Source of the DNA: Sphaerisporangium sp. TRM90804
Lineage (GTDB): Bacteria > Actinomycetota > Actinomycetes > Streptosporangiales > Streptosporangiaceae
Length of the DNA: 64,000 nt
NCBI RefSeq assembly: GCF_029846175.1
Contig: NZ_JARWAC010000004.1
Span: forward strand, 186,001-250,000
Direction of reading: 5' to 3'
A model generated the notes under the pieces. That model had not been told where the DNA came from. It saw only the letters and a list, made by a program, of their open reading frames with translations, and did not search any database. Shown here in pieces: positions 16,815 through 24,844 of this stretch; the first letter of the stretch is position 1; the number at the start of each line of letters is the position of its first letter. The position numbers were made by a program, and so were the translations under genes.

Positions 16815-18491
16815 GTGCCTCCACTCCTCACGGTCGCGGCGCCGGACCTCCGCCTCGACGTCAACCTGCTCGACTACGCCGTCCTGGCACTGTATTTCGT
16901 GACCGTCCTGGGCATCGGCCTGGCCGCGCGCCGGGCCGTGAAGACGAGCCTGGACTTCTTCCTGTCCGGACGGTCCCTGCCCGCGTGGATCACCGGCCTG
17001 GCGTTCCTGTCGGCCAACCTGGGCGCGACCGAGATCCTCGGCATGGCGGCCAACGGCGCGCAGTACGGTATCGCGACCGTGCACTACTACTGGATCGGCG
17101 CCGTCCCCGCGATGGTGTTCCTCGGCATCGTGATGATGCCGTTCTACTACCGGTCCAAGGTGCACAGCGTCCCGGACTTCCTGCGCCGTCGGTTCAACGG
17201 CCAGACCCAGCTGCTGAACGCGATCACCTTCGCCATGGCGCAGGTGCTCATCGCCGGGATCAACCTGTACGCGCTGTCGCTGGTGATGGGCGCGCTCCTG
17301 GGCTGGCCGCTGCTGCTGTCGATCGTCGTCTCGGCCGCCATCGTGCTGGCGTACGTCGTGCTCGGCGGCCTGTCCTCGGCGATCTACAACGAGGTGATGC
17401 AGTTCTTCGTCATCCTCGCCGGCCTGATCCCGGTGACGGTGCTCGGCCTGATGAAGGTCGGCGGGTGGTCGGGCCTCACCGAGAGGGTGAAGCAGTCGGC
17501 GCTCGGCGACCCCGGCCTGCACACCTGGGCGAACACCGGCTCCGCCGACGCCAACCCGCTCGGCGCGCACTGGATCGGCATCGTGCTCGGCCTCGGCTTC
17601 GTGCTCTCGTTCGGGTACTGGACGACGAACTTCGCCGAGGTGCAGCGCGGCCTGTCCGCGCGCAACACCAACGCGGCGCGGCTCACGCCGATCGTCGCCG
17701 CCTACCCCAAGCTGTTCATCCCGGTCGTCACCGTGATCCCCGGCCTGGTGGCGCTCGTGCTGTTCAGCGACCTCGGCAAGCCGGACGGCCCGCAGTACAA
17801 CTACGCGATCCCGCTGCTGATGGGCGACCTGCTGCCCAACGGCGTGCTCGGCATCGCCGTCACGGGCCTGCTGGCGTCGTTCATGGCCGGCATGGCCGCC
17901 AACATCAGCGGCTTCAACACCGTCTTCACCTACGACATCTGGAAGTCGCACGTGAAGAAGGACAGGCCCGACGGCTACTACCTGAACCTGGGGCGCTGGG
18001 CGACCGTCGGCGGCGTGGTGCTCGGCATCGGCACGGCGCTGATCGCGGCGGGGTTCAGCAACATCATGAACTACCTGCAGGCGCTGTTCTCCTTCTTCAA
18101 CGCGCCGTTGTTCGCGACCTTCATCGTCGGCCTGTTCTGGCGCCGCATGACCGCGTGGGCCGGCTTCTGGGGACTGCTGTCCGGCACCGTGGTGGCGTTC
18201 GCGTCCTACATCGGGTTCAAGGCGGGGCTGATCGACTTCGGCACCGAGCTGAACGCCACCTTCTGGGGCGCGGGCCTGGCGTTCGGCGTGGACGTCGTGG
18301 TGTCCGTCGTGGTCACGCTGTTCACCACGCCCAAGCCCGAGAGCGAGCTGCGCGGCCTGGTGTACGGGCTCAGCGACGCCTCGCTGGCCGACGACGCGCT
18401 GTCGGGGGACAAGGCCTGGTACCGCTCCCCCGTGGTGCTCGGAATCGGCGCGCTGGCGCTGGCCGGCCTGCTGTACCTGCCGTTCCTGTGA
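16815..18491 (+). CDS. sodium:solute symporter family transporter
   Basis: A multi-spanning membrane protein of about 558 residues in the SSS/SGLT family, with 13-14 hydrophobic segments. It opens LNLLDYAVLALYF-like, then has FLSGRSLPAW, GATEILGMAANGAQYG and NISGFNTVFTYDIW, typical of the sugar-transporting branch (vSGLT-like). It most likely imports a sugar with sodium. GTG 16815 is a plausible start; the frame is open back to 16734. A small membrane gene follows 39 bases downstream. Confidence 0.9.
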   Translation: MPPLLTVAAPDLRLDVNLLDYAVLALYFVTVLGIGLAARRAVKTSLDFFLSGRSLPAWITGLAFLSANLGATEILGMAANGAQYGIATVHYYWIGAVPAMVFLGIVMMPFYYRSKVHSVPDFLRRRFNGQTQLLNAITFAMAQVLIAGINLYALSLVMGALLGWPLLLSIVVSAAIVLAYVVLGGLSSAIYNEVMQFFVILAGLIPVTVLGLMKVGGWSGLTERVKQSALGDPGLHTWANTGSADANPLGAHWIGIVLGLGFVLSFGYWTTNFAEVQRGLSARNTNAARLTPIVAAYPKLFIPVVTVIPGLVALVLFSDLGKPDGPQYNYAIPLLMGDLLPNGVLGIAVTGLLASFMAGMAANISGFNTVFTYDIWKSHVKKDRPDGYYLNLGRWATVGGVVLGIGTALIAAGFSNIMNYLQALFSFFNAPLFATFIVGLFWRRMTAWAGFWGLLSGTVVAFASYIGFKAGLIDFGTELNATFWGAGLAFGVDVVVSVVVTLFTTPKPESELRGLVYGLSDASLADDALSGDKAWYRSPVVLGIGALALAGLLYLPFL

Positions 18492-18530
18492 CGGGCGCCC
18501 ACCCGCTCCCCCTCGTGATCGGAGATCACC

Positions 18531-18815
18531 GTGACCGACGAGACCGGCCGCAAGCGCGCGGCCCGGCTGTTCGACATCCGCCGCATCATCGGCGGCCTGT
18601 TCGTGCTTTACGGCCTGATCCTGACGGTCGCCGGCCTGCTGGACGGCGACGCGGCGATCGCCAAGGCCGAAGGCGTCCGCATCAACCTGTGGATGGGCGT
18701 GGCCATGATCGCCGTCGGCGGCGTGTTCCTCCTCTGGGAGCGGCTGCGCCCGCTGGAGGTCACCCCCGCGAGCCCGGACGAGCCCGGCCCCGACTCCCCC
18801 GGCGACCCGTCGTGA
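18531..18815 (+). CDS. small two-TM protein next to the symporter
   Basis: A 94-residue protein with two membrane segments (IIGGLFVLYGLILTVAGLL and LWMGVAMIAVGGVFLLW) and an acidic proline-rich tail. Such proteins commonly follow SSS-type transporter genes in actinobacteria and may be accessory subunits, which is an inference from position. GTG 18531 follows GGAGATCACC. It is probably cotranscribed with the symporter. Confidence 0.8.
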   Translation: MTDETGRKRAARLFDIRRIIGGLFVLYGLILTVAGLLDGDAAIAKAEGVRINLWMGVAMIAVGGVFLLWERLRPLEVTPASPDEPGPDSPGDPS

Positions 18816-18947
18816 ACCGGCGTCCCGTCAAACTGTAACTTTCAGCCCGCGGAGGGCCGATCCGCAGGTCACGCCGGTGGCGGGCCGGTCGTGCTTCCCG
18901 GGGTGAGCCGCCGGTCCCTACCATCACGGAGACCCCGGAGGTGGAGG

Positions 18948-20048
18948 ATGGCCGTGAGGCGTGCGTTCCTCGCGATCGTGACGGCTTTGGCCGGCGTGCT
19001 GGCGTTCCTGGCGGTCGGCCCGCAGGAGCCCGCCCGGGCCGCGACCGTGCGCGTCATGCCGCTCGGCGACTCCATCACCGGCTCCCCCGGCTGCTGGCGC
19101 TCCATGCTGTGGAACAGGCTCGTCCAGGCCGGGTACTCCGGCCTCGACTTCGTCGGCACCCTGCCGCCGCAGGGCTGCGGCCAGACGCACGACGGTGACA
19201 ACGAGGGGCACGGCGGCGCGCTCGCCACGAACGTGGCCGACCAGAACCAGCTCCCCGGATGGCTGTCCGCCACCCGTCCCGACATCGTGATGATGCACTT
19301 CGGCACCAACGACGTGTGGAGCAACCGGCCCACCCAGACGATCCTGGCCGCGTTCGGCAAGCTGGTCGACCAGATGCGGGCGAGCAACCCCGCGATGAGG
19401 ATCCTGGTCGCGCAGATCATCCCGATGAACCCGAGCACCTGCGGCGAGTGCGCCCAGCGCGCCGTCGCGCTGAACGCGGCGATCCCCGGCTGGGCGCAGT
19501 CGAAGAGCACGGCGCAGTCGCCCATCGTGGTGGTCGACCAGTGGTCCGGTTTCAGCACCTCGTCCGACACCTACGACGGCGTCCACCCCAACAGCGCCGG
19601 CGACCAGAAGATGGCGAACAAGTGGTTCCCCGCCCTGACCGCCTTCCTCGACGGCGCCACACCCACACCCACGCCCACGCCCACGCCGACCGTCACCCCC
19701 ACGGTCACCCCGACCGTGACGCCGACGCCGACCACCACCCCCGCCGGCTGCTCGGCCACCTACCGGATCGCCAACTCCTGGCCCGGCGGCTTCAACGGCG
19801 AGGTGACGGTGACCAACACCCGGCCGTCGCAGATCACCGCCTGGACCGTGCGCTGGACCTTCGCCGACGGCCAGACCATCACCCAGGCGTGGAACGGCAC
19901 CGCCACCCAGTCGGGCGCGGCCGTGACCGTGAAGAACGCCGGCTACAACGGCACCCTGGCCCCCAACGCCTCCACCACCATGGGCTTCGGCGCCACCTGG
20001 ACCGGCGCCAACACCGTCCCCACCCGGGTCGTCTGCACGTCCCCCTGA
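18948..20048 (+). CDS. secreted SGNH/GDSL esterase with CBM2
   Basis: A 366-residue exported protein. The signal peptide (1-31) is followed by an SGNH hydrolase domain with Ser42 in PLGDSIT, Gly/Asn in FGTNDVW (block III, Asn121) and Asp210/His213 in DGVHPNSAG, so the full catalytic set is present. A Thr/Pro linker (about 235-262, encoded by ACCCCCACG-like repeats) leads to a C-terminal CBM2. It is probably a carbohydrate acetylesterase working on plant-wall polymers. ATG 18948 follows GGAGGTGGAGG. The CBM2 resembles the one on the GH74 enzyme. Confidence 0.92.
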   Translation: MAVRRAFLAIVTALAGVLAFLAVGPQEPARAATVRVMPLGDSITGSPGCWRSMLWNRLVQAGYSGLDFVGTLPPQGCGQTHDGDNEGHGGALATNVADQNQLPGWLSATRPDIVMMHFGTNDVWSNRPTQTILAAFGKLVDQMRASNPAMRILVAQIIPMNPSTCGECAQRAVALNAAIPGWAQSKSTAQSPIVVVDQWSGFSTSSDTYDGVHPNSAGDQKMANKWFPALTAFLDGATPTPTPTPTPTVTPTVTPTVTPTPTTTPAGCSATYRIANSWPGGFNGEVTVTNTRPSQITAWTVRWTFADGQTITQAWNGTATQSGAAVTVKNAGYNGTLAPNASTTMGFGATWTGANTVPTRVVCTSP

Positions 20049-20142
20049 CCCATGGGGCCTTCGCACCGACCGGGGAACATCGTTTGAGGGCCGCGCCTAC
20101 ACTCGCTCGACGACGGCTCCGGCGCGACGGCGGGATCGAGAC

Positions 20143-20445
20143 CTACGAGGCCAGCCACTCGGGTGCGTCGTGACCGTCGCCGGTCGGCTCGACGTCGTGC
20201 TCGGGCCGGTTGATCTCGGCCCACACGGCGTCGAGGGAGAGGCCGAGGACGTCGGCGATCGCGGCGATGGTCGGGAAGGCGGGGGTCGCCACTCGGCCCG
20301 ACTCGATCTTCCGGAGGGTCTCCGGTGAGAGACGCGCGTCGAGCGCGGTCTCGAGCATCGAGCGCTCCCCCCTGGCACGACGCAACAGGGCACCGAGGCG
20401 CTGCCCGCGCTCGACGTCCGCGGGTGTGAGCGGCAGTCTGACCAT
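20143..20445 (-). CDS. XRE-family regulator
   Basis: A 100-residue protein with one Cro/C1-type helix-turn-helix (LGALLRRARGE, LSPETLRKIESGRVATPAFPTI). It diverges from the methionine aminopeptidase gene across a 66-base region that contains direct repeats. This XRE/aminopeptidase pairing recurs in actinomycetes, and the regulator probably controls both genes. Confidence 0.88.
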   Translation of the reverse strand: MVRLPLTPADVERGQRLGALLRRARGERSMLETALDARLSPETLRKIESGRVATPAFPTIAAIADVLGLSLDAVWAEINRPEHDVEPTGDGHDAPEWLAS

Positions 20446-20461
20446 GCTTCCAATACTAGTA

Positions 20462-20485
20462 CCGGGATAGTATGGCCGGGATAGT
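20462..20485. promoter_or_regulatory. two CCGGGATAGT direct repeats, 14-bp period
   Basis: CCGGGATAGT occurs at 20462-20471 and again at 20476-20485, next to the palindrome ACTAGT at 20455-20460. The array lies between the divergent XRE and aminopeptidase genes and is a candidate operator. Confidence 0.55.
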
Positions 20486-20511
20486 TATTGGTCACCTGAG
20501 AGAGGCGTCGC

Positions 20512-21294
20512 ATGATCGAGATCCTTAACCCCGCCGAAGTGGCCCGAGCGAGGGAGACGGGCGCCCTGGTCGCGGGCATCTTGCAGACGTTGAAGAGCCG
20601 TTGCGGGGTGGGCACGAACCTCCTGGACATCGACCGGTGGACGAAGATCATGATCGCCGAGGCCGGGGCGTCGTCCTGTTACGTCGACTACGCGCCGTCC
20701 TTCGGACGCGGGCCGTTCGGCCACTACATCTGCACGGCCGTCAACGACGCCGTGCTCCACGGGATGCCCCACGACTACACGCTCGCCGACGGCGACCTGC
20801 TCTCCCTCGACCTCGCCGTCTCCAAGAACGGAATCGCCGCGGACTGCGCCATCAGCTTCATCGTGGGCGGCTCGAAGCCGCCGGAGAGCGTCGCGCTGAT
20901 CGACGCGACCGAACGCGCGCTGCACGCGGGCATAGCCGCGGCCGGCCCCAAGGCCCGCATCGGCGACATCTCCCATGCCATCGGCTCGGTCCTCAGCGAG
21001 GCGGGGTACTCCATCAGCACCGAGTTCGGAGGTCACGGGATCGGATCGACGATGCACCAGGACCCGCACGTCTCGAACACGGGCCGGCCCGGCCGCGGGT
21101 TCAAGCTGCGCCCCGGGCTCCTGCTGGCGCTGGAGCCGTGGGTCATGGCGGACACCAGCGAGCTCGTCACCGACCCCGACGGCTGGACGCTCCGAAGCGC
21201 GACAGGCTGCCGGACCGCCCACAGTGAGCACACGATCGCCATCACCGCCGACGGAGCCGAAATCCTCACCCTGCCGAAGCAGACCCCCTCCTGA
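20512..21294 (+). CDS. map: type I methionine aminopeptidase
   Basis: A 260-residue pita-bread metalloprotease that removes N-terminal methionine. All five metal ligands are identifiable: Asp100, Asp111, His175, Glu208 and Glu239, in LLSLDLAVSKNGIAADCAI, GGHGIG, LALEPW and SEHTIAIT. His83 in VLHG is the expected substrate-binding residue. There is no N-terminal zinc-finger extension. ATG 20512 has GAGAGAGG upstream. Its pairing with an XRE regulator, apart from ribosomal genes, suggests a regulated second copy rather than the housekeeping map. Confidence 0.92.
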   Translation: MIEILNPAEVARARETGALVAGILQTLKSRCGVGTNLLDIDRWTKIMIAEAGASSCYVDYAPSFGRGPFGHYICTAVNDAVLHGMPHDYTLADGDLLSLDLAVSKNGIAADCAISFIVGGSKPPESVALIDATERALHAGIAAAGPKARIGDISHAIGSVLSEAGYSISTEFGGHGIGSTMHQDPHVSNTGRPGRGFKLRPGLLLALEPWVMADTSELVTDPDGWTLRSATGCRTAHSEHTIAITADGAEILTLPKQTPS

Positions 21295-21321
21295 GACCGG
21301 AGTCGCGCTTACTCCTTCGTC

Positions 21322-21996
21322 TCAGCGCTTGAGCGGTGACGGCTGGTCGGCTCCACGCAGGAGGCGCAGTGCCAGCAGGGCGATCCACGTCCACCCGACG
21401 ACGAGGGTGAGGCGCTGCGTCAGCCCGCCGATCGCCACGAACCCCGGCTCCTGTGAGAACCCCAGGCCGGCGACCACGAACCCGGCGAGGAACACCACCG
21501 CGGTCGCCACGGAGTAGACGGCCCACCCCCTGCGCCCGAGGGCTGCGAACCGGACGGCGACCACGCAGCAGGCGGCGGGAAGCGCCACGAAGACGGGAAG
21601 CGAGAACAGATCATGCAGAAAGCCGTCGAGGGTGCCCACCGGCGTCCCGGGCGTCCCGGGCGGATACCCGCTGACCGGATCGGTCGGGAACACCCCCGCC
21701 CCGATCAGCCCGATGCCCACCAGCCCGATGAGCAGCGGCGCCCAGACCCCGCCCCCCAGCCGCCGCAGGGCCGTGCGCAGCCCGAAGGCGAACCCCACGA
21801 ACAGCACCCCGGTGACCACGAAGTTCACGGCCTGCGTCCACCAGAACTCCCCGAGCGCGAGCGCGCTCACCGGATGCCGCACCGGGTCGTACCCCTCCCG
21901 CACCGCCCCTGTGACCAGGAAGACCACGACGAAGAACGCGGCCCCCACCGCCCCACCGCCGAGCAACACCCGTTCCCGCGCCGACCGCTCGTCCAT
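21322..21996 (-). CDS. DUF998 family membrane protein
   Basis: A 224-residue protein with six predicted transmembrane helices. It has the family features GYDPVRHPVSALALGE after helix one and GVFPTDPVSGYPPG in the middle loop. The function is unknown. It is convergent with the aminopeptidase gene and is the last clear chromosomal gene before the broken tRNA. Confidence 0.85.
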   Translation of the reverse strand: MDERSARERVLLGGGAVGAAFFVVVFLVTGAVREGYDPVRHPVSALALGEFWWTQAVNFVVTGVLFVGFAFGLRTALRRLGGGVWAPLLIGLVGIGLIGAGVFPTDPVSGYPPGTPGTPVGTLDGFLHDLFSLPVFVALPAACCVVAVRFAALGRRGWAVYSVATAVVFLAGFVVAGLGFSQEPGFVAIGGLTQRLTLVVGWTWIALLALRLLRGADQPSPLKR

Positions 21997-22172
21997 CGGG
22001 GCACCCTACCAACGCCCCCTTTATCACGACACTCCTTTCACATCCCCACCCGCCCGCCCATCCCACCCCACCAAGCCCCACCGAGCCCGCCGAATCTTGC
22101 CCCCGTACGACCCAAAATGAACAACTCCCCATGCTCACATGGACCCCAACTTGTGGCAGACTCCAGCGTTGC

Positions 22173-22212
22173 GGGGCGGTAGCTCAGCCGGTCAGAGCAG
22201 CGGACTCATAAT
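22173..22212 (+). tRNA. 5' half of tRNA-Met(CAU), interrupted; candidate attL
   Basis: Bases 22173-22212 match an elongator tRNA-Met from position 1 to 39: acceptor strand GGGGCGG, D stem GCTC/GAGC, anticodon loop CTCATAA with CAT at 22207-22209. From position 40 the expected complement of the anticodon stem is lost (ACTTTTCG), and no T-arm or 3' acceptor follows. Integrases often cross over in tRNA anticodon loops, so this is the likely left junction of the element. The 3' half is not in the window. Confidence 0.75.
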
Positions 22213-22232
22213 ACTTTTCGTGTCGATGTGTG

Positions 22233-22260
22233 TGCCCACCTGCGAATACGCAGGTGGGCA
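22233..22260 (+). terminator. 12-bp perfect hairpin just inside the element
   Basis: TGCCCACCTGCG and CGCAGGTGGGCA flank an AATA loop. It lies 20 bases past the tRNA break and would end transcription from the tRNA promoter. Confidence 0.6.
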
Positions 22261-22365
22261 TCTCTGTGAATGCAACCAATCCGTTGCTGTGAATATTTGC
22301 TGGTCAGACGCACCCGAGGTAACGGAAACCTCCCCAAGTAGGCGCCCCGAGGCTTACGGTGGGGT

Positions 22366-22458
22366 CCTCGCCGCCCCTGCGGGTCTTCCCAGGGGCCTGC
22401 GGCGCAGGGCGCCGGCGAGGCTGCGGCCCCGGAGCGATGGCCGGGGATCGACAGCCTC
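22366..22458 (+). other. nested, mutually exclusive hairpins in a 398-base gap
   Basis: In the gene-free stretch 22213-22610, CCTCGCCG (22366-22373) pairs with CGGCGAGG (22413-22420) around two inner stems: CCCCTG/CAGGGG (22374-22379, 22390-22395) and CCTGC/GCAGG (22396-22400, 22404-22408). An alternative stem, GAGGCTG (22417-22423) with CAGCCTC (22452-22458), encloses CCCCGG/CCGGGG and shares bases with the first. No open frame is credible here. Confidence 0.4.
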
Positions 22459-22561
22459 GCCCGCGTTTCTCTTACATGTCGCCAAGGTTTCGTACGTGTT
22501 AACACTTACCTCTGTCGTCTAACCGATCCCATGCGTATGCTCGAAAACGGGTAAACGCGAC

Positions 22562-22598
22562 GAAGCGGGCCCCGGTGGTGGAACCGGGGGCCCGCTTC
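22562..22598 (-). terminator. terminator after the DUF397 gene
   Basis: GAAGCGGGCCCC and GGGGCCCGCTTC form a 12-bp stem, 13 bases beyond the minus-strand DUF397 stop. Confidence 0.75.
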
Positions 22599-22610
22599 GG
22601 TGCTCAGGGC

Positions 22611-22817
22611 TTAGCGGAGCTTGCCGTCTACCACGCCGCCGATGAACGCCTGCCACTCGTTGGCAGTGAAGCGCAGCACCGGGCTGTCGTGAATCTTGCT
22701 GTCGCGGACACCTCGCCCGCCGCCGGGGAGAGCTGCTACCTCGACGCAGTTGCTCCCCTCGCTGCTGCTGTAGGTGCTCTTCCGCCAAGTGAGTGCTTCT
22801 GGCTGGGTAAACGCCAT
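22611..22817 (-). CDS. DUF397 domain protein (element copy)
   Basis: A 68-residue DUF397 protein with WRKSTYSSSEGSNCVEV and VRDSKIHDSPVLRFT. It follows the DUF5753 XRE gene after 12 bases, so the two are cotranscribed, and a hairpin ends the unit. It parallels the chromosomal pair at 3.3-4.5 kb but is clearly diverged from it, so it is not a recent duplication. Confidence 0.9.
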   Translation of the reverse strand: MAFTQPEALTWRKSTYSSSEGSNCVEVAALPGGGRGVRDSKIHDSPVLRFTANEWQAFIGGVVDGKLR

Positions 22818-22829
22818 GTCGTCCTCGCC

Positions 22830-23675
22830 TTACAGGTCGTTGGCAAGTTGCCGGAGATGTGACACCGAGGCCTCCTCGCTGAGCGCCAAGGCGCACACGT
22901 GGTCAAACTTGACGTTATAGCGGATGACCTCCTGTGGCTTCTCCAGGAACACATCCCCCGTGCCTGTTTCTAGATAGACCAGTGTCGCGTCTTCGGTGCT
23001 CGCGTACTCATAGATCACGAACGGCCCAGCCATGGCCGCATGAGCGCCGGCAGCGTCCGGGACCACCTGGATGGCGATGTTGGGGCGAGAGCACATCGCG
23101 ACGATGTGTTCGAGCTGGTGACGCATCACTTCTACGCCGCCGACCTGCTTGCGCAAAGCTGCTTCGTCTATGACCGCCCACAGGTGAGGGGGGTCTTCGC
23201 GTTCGAGGATCTCCTGGCGGGCCAGGCGCGCAGCGACGTGACGGTCGATGACCGCCTGATCGAGCACCTGTCCCCCGCGGAACACCGCGGCGGCGTAGTC
23301 CGCAGTCTGGAGGAGGCCCGGGATGAGGAGCGCCTCGAACATGTGGATCTGGGCGGCCGTGGCCTCGAACTCGGCGACGCTCCCTGGACTGAGAACGTCT
23401 TGATAGTCCACCCACCAGCCGCGCTGGCGTGAGTCTCTCGCTAGGGCGAGAAGCTCTTCGCGTCGCGCTTCATCGGTGACCCCGTAGAGATCAAGAAGGT
23501 CCCGGATGTCGCGGACATCAGGGCGCTTCCACTCGTTTCGTTCGATGCGAGTGACCTTGCTTGGCGCCCATTCGAGCTGGTGGGCGGCCTGCTCGGCGGT
23601 GAGTTTGGCATCTACGCGAAGGGCACGCAGTTCAGCGGAGAGGCGTCTGCGTTTCACTGTGGGGCTGTTGCTCAT
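22830..23675 (-). CDS. XRE-family regulator with DUF5753 (element copy)
   Basis: A 281-residue regulator. The helix-turn-helix (LRALRVDAKLTAEQAAHQL, then PSKVTRIERNEWKRPDV) occupies about residues 12-60. The DUF5753 domain follows with IPGLLQTADYAAAVF and LWAVIDEAALRKQVGG. ATG 23675 has AGGAAGGCGAGCA upstream. As the first gene after the broken tRNA apart from its DUF397 partner, it may govern element maintenance or the neighbouring GntR/ATPase/radical-SAM genes; that role is inferred. Confidence 0.9.
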   Translation of the reverse strand: MSNSPTVKRRRLSAELRALRVDAKLTAEQAAHQLEWAPSKVTRIERNEWKRPDVRDIRDLLDLYGVTDEARREELLALARDSRQRGWWVDYQDVLSPGSVAEFEATAAQIHMFEALLIPGLLQTADYAAAVFRGGQVLDQAVIDRHVAARLARQEILEREDPPHLWAVIDEAALRKQVGGVEVMRHQLEHIVAMCSRPNIAIQVVPDAAGAHAAMAGPFVIYEYASTEDATLVYLETGTGDVFLEKPQEVIRYNVKFDHVCALALSEEASVSHLRQLANDL

Positions 23676-23941
23676 TGCTCGCCTTCCTGCCATCGACTGA
23701 TCGATGGTAAATCCCGGACGCACAGGACAAGGCAGACATTTGGGTTATACAAGTTGGGTCTTGCATTTTCAGTGTGAGGGTACGACGATGGAGCGACCCA
23801 GGCAACTACGCGCAGTACCGAATCGATGACTGACCTTCGGAGGGGTGTAGCGACCGATGAACTCGCCCGTCACCGGAACTGGTCGCCACAAGCGCCAGGG
23901 AAGTCGACAGGCAACCGAAGCTGCCCAGCAGGGGCACGACC

Positions 23942-24193
23942 TCATTCAGCGCTCGGCCACCTCTCCCGAGGGAGGACATAGGTTCCTCGGCCGGAGATCG
24001 GATTCAGAAAGCCCTCTTCGGCCAGCACCTTCACCACTTTGCGCACCGTCCCGAGCGAGACTCCAAGTTCCTGTTGGAGATGGATCAAGCTTGGGATCGG
24101 CATGCGCTCTTTGTATGCACCCTCTTCGATCCGTTCGCGCAGAATCTCGTAAACCTGCTCCCAAACCCTGCGGTCGGCGTCGAAATTGATCAT
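23942..24193 (-). CDS. small GntR-type winged-helix regulator
   Basis: An 83-residue protein that is only a GntR DNA-binding domain: VWEQVYEILRERIEEGAY, LIHLQQELGVSLGTVRKVVKVL and GRGTYVLPRERW. No ligand-binding domain follows. ATG 24193 was chosen because the domain begins there; the open frame upstream to 24448 lacks coding character. It is divergent from the ATPase gene across a region with tandem repeats and probably represses that promoter. Confidence 0.85.
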   Translation of the reverse strand: MINFDADRRVWEQVYEILRERIEEGAYKERMPIPSLIHLQQELGVSLGTVRKVVKVLAEEGFLNPISGRGTYVLPRERWPSAE

Positions 24194-24243
24194 GAAGCAG
24201 ACCGTAGTAGACCTCAACCTTGCCCATCCTGGCGAGGCAAGGC

Positions 24244-24275
24244 ATGCCCTTTCGTAGCAGTTCGTAGCAGGGCAT
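24244..24275. promoter_or_regulatory. tandem TTCGTAGCAG repeat inside an inverted repeat
   Basis: TTCGTAGCAG occurs twice head to tail (24251-24260 and 24261-24270), bracketed by ATGCCC (24244-24249) and GGGCAT (24270-24275). It lies between the divergent GntR and ATPase genes and is a candidate operator. Confidence 0.5.
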
Positions 24276-24389
24276 GGCACGCAGTATTCGAAACTCTCCC
24301 GGGCATCCGCCCGGGAAGCCGGACAGGCGCGGTGGTGCCGATTCCATCGCAGAGCACCACCGCGCCCCACGGCTCTCTCCGGAGACCCC

Positions 24390-24806
24390 ATGCATCCACC
24401 GTTAGAAGCCTGCTGGGACCTTCCCCAGGACGTCGCGGCTCTCAGCAAGGTCCGCGAGATCGTTCACAGCACTCTCCACGCCTGGGGACTCGGCGGGGTG
24501 GCCGACGACATTGTGATCGTCGTCAGCGAGCTGTGTGCCAACGCCATGAGCTACGGGCAGCCGCCCATCACGCTCACCCTGCACTTGGTCGATCAGCACA
24601 TCGACGGCGAAGTGACCGACGGGGGCGCCGTCTTCGTGCCGCCGCAACGCTCGGCGCCGGATGACCCGTCACACCTGCTGGTGACCCTCTCAGAGCGCGG
24701 CCGTGGCCTTGTCATGGTCTCCAGCCTGACCACTGCCTGGGGGTTCAGCCCCGCACCCCGGGGCGGGAAGACGGTGTGGTTCACCAGCTCACTCGGAAGG
24801 CACTGA
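24390..24806 (+). CDS. RsbW-like ATP-binding protein (element copy)
   Basis: A 138-residue HATPase_c_2 protein with the N box IVIVVSELCANAMSYG and the later glycine-rich SERGRGLVMVSSL. It resembles anti-sigma-factor kinases of the RsbW type. The radical SAM gene begins 38 bases downstream on the same strand, so the two, plus the methyltransferase gene, probably form one transcript controlled by the divergent GntR. The start ATG 24390 follows CTCCGGAGACCCC. Confidence 0.88.
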   Translation: MHPPLEACWDLPQDVAALSKVREIVHSTLHAWGLGGVADDIVIVVSELCANAMSYGQPPITLTLHLVDQHIDGEVTDGGAVFVPPQRSAPDDPSHLLVTLSERGRGLVMVSSLTTAWGFSPAPRGGKTVWFTSSLGRH

Positions 24807-24844
24807 CCCCGCACAACCCACCACAACACCAGAGCGAGGGAACG

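Noticed and set aside
19660-19740. ACGCCCACG-like short tandem repeats
   Set aside because: They encode the Thr/Pro linker of the SGNH-CBM2 protein and need no separate explanation.
22205-22260. Group I intron or split tRNA explanation for the interrupted tRNA-Met
   Set aside because: No 3' half with a T-arm and CCGCCCC acceptor strand was found downstream, so a junction with foreign DNA is the simpler reading.
23826-23981. 51-codon plus-strand frame (MTDLRRGVATDELARH) as a possible precursor peptide for the radical SAM enzyme
   Set aside because: It overlaps the GntR gene in antisense, has no core-like motif, and is separated from the enzyme by a divergent gene.
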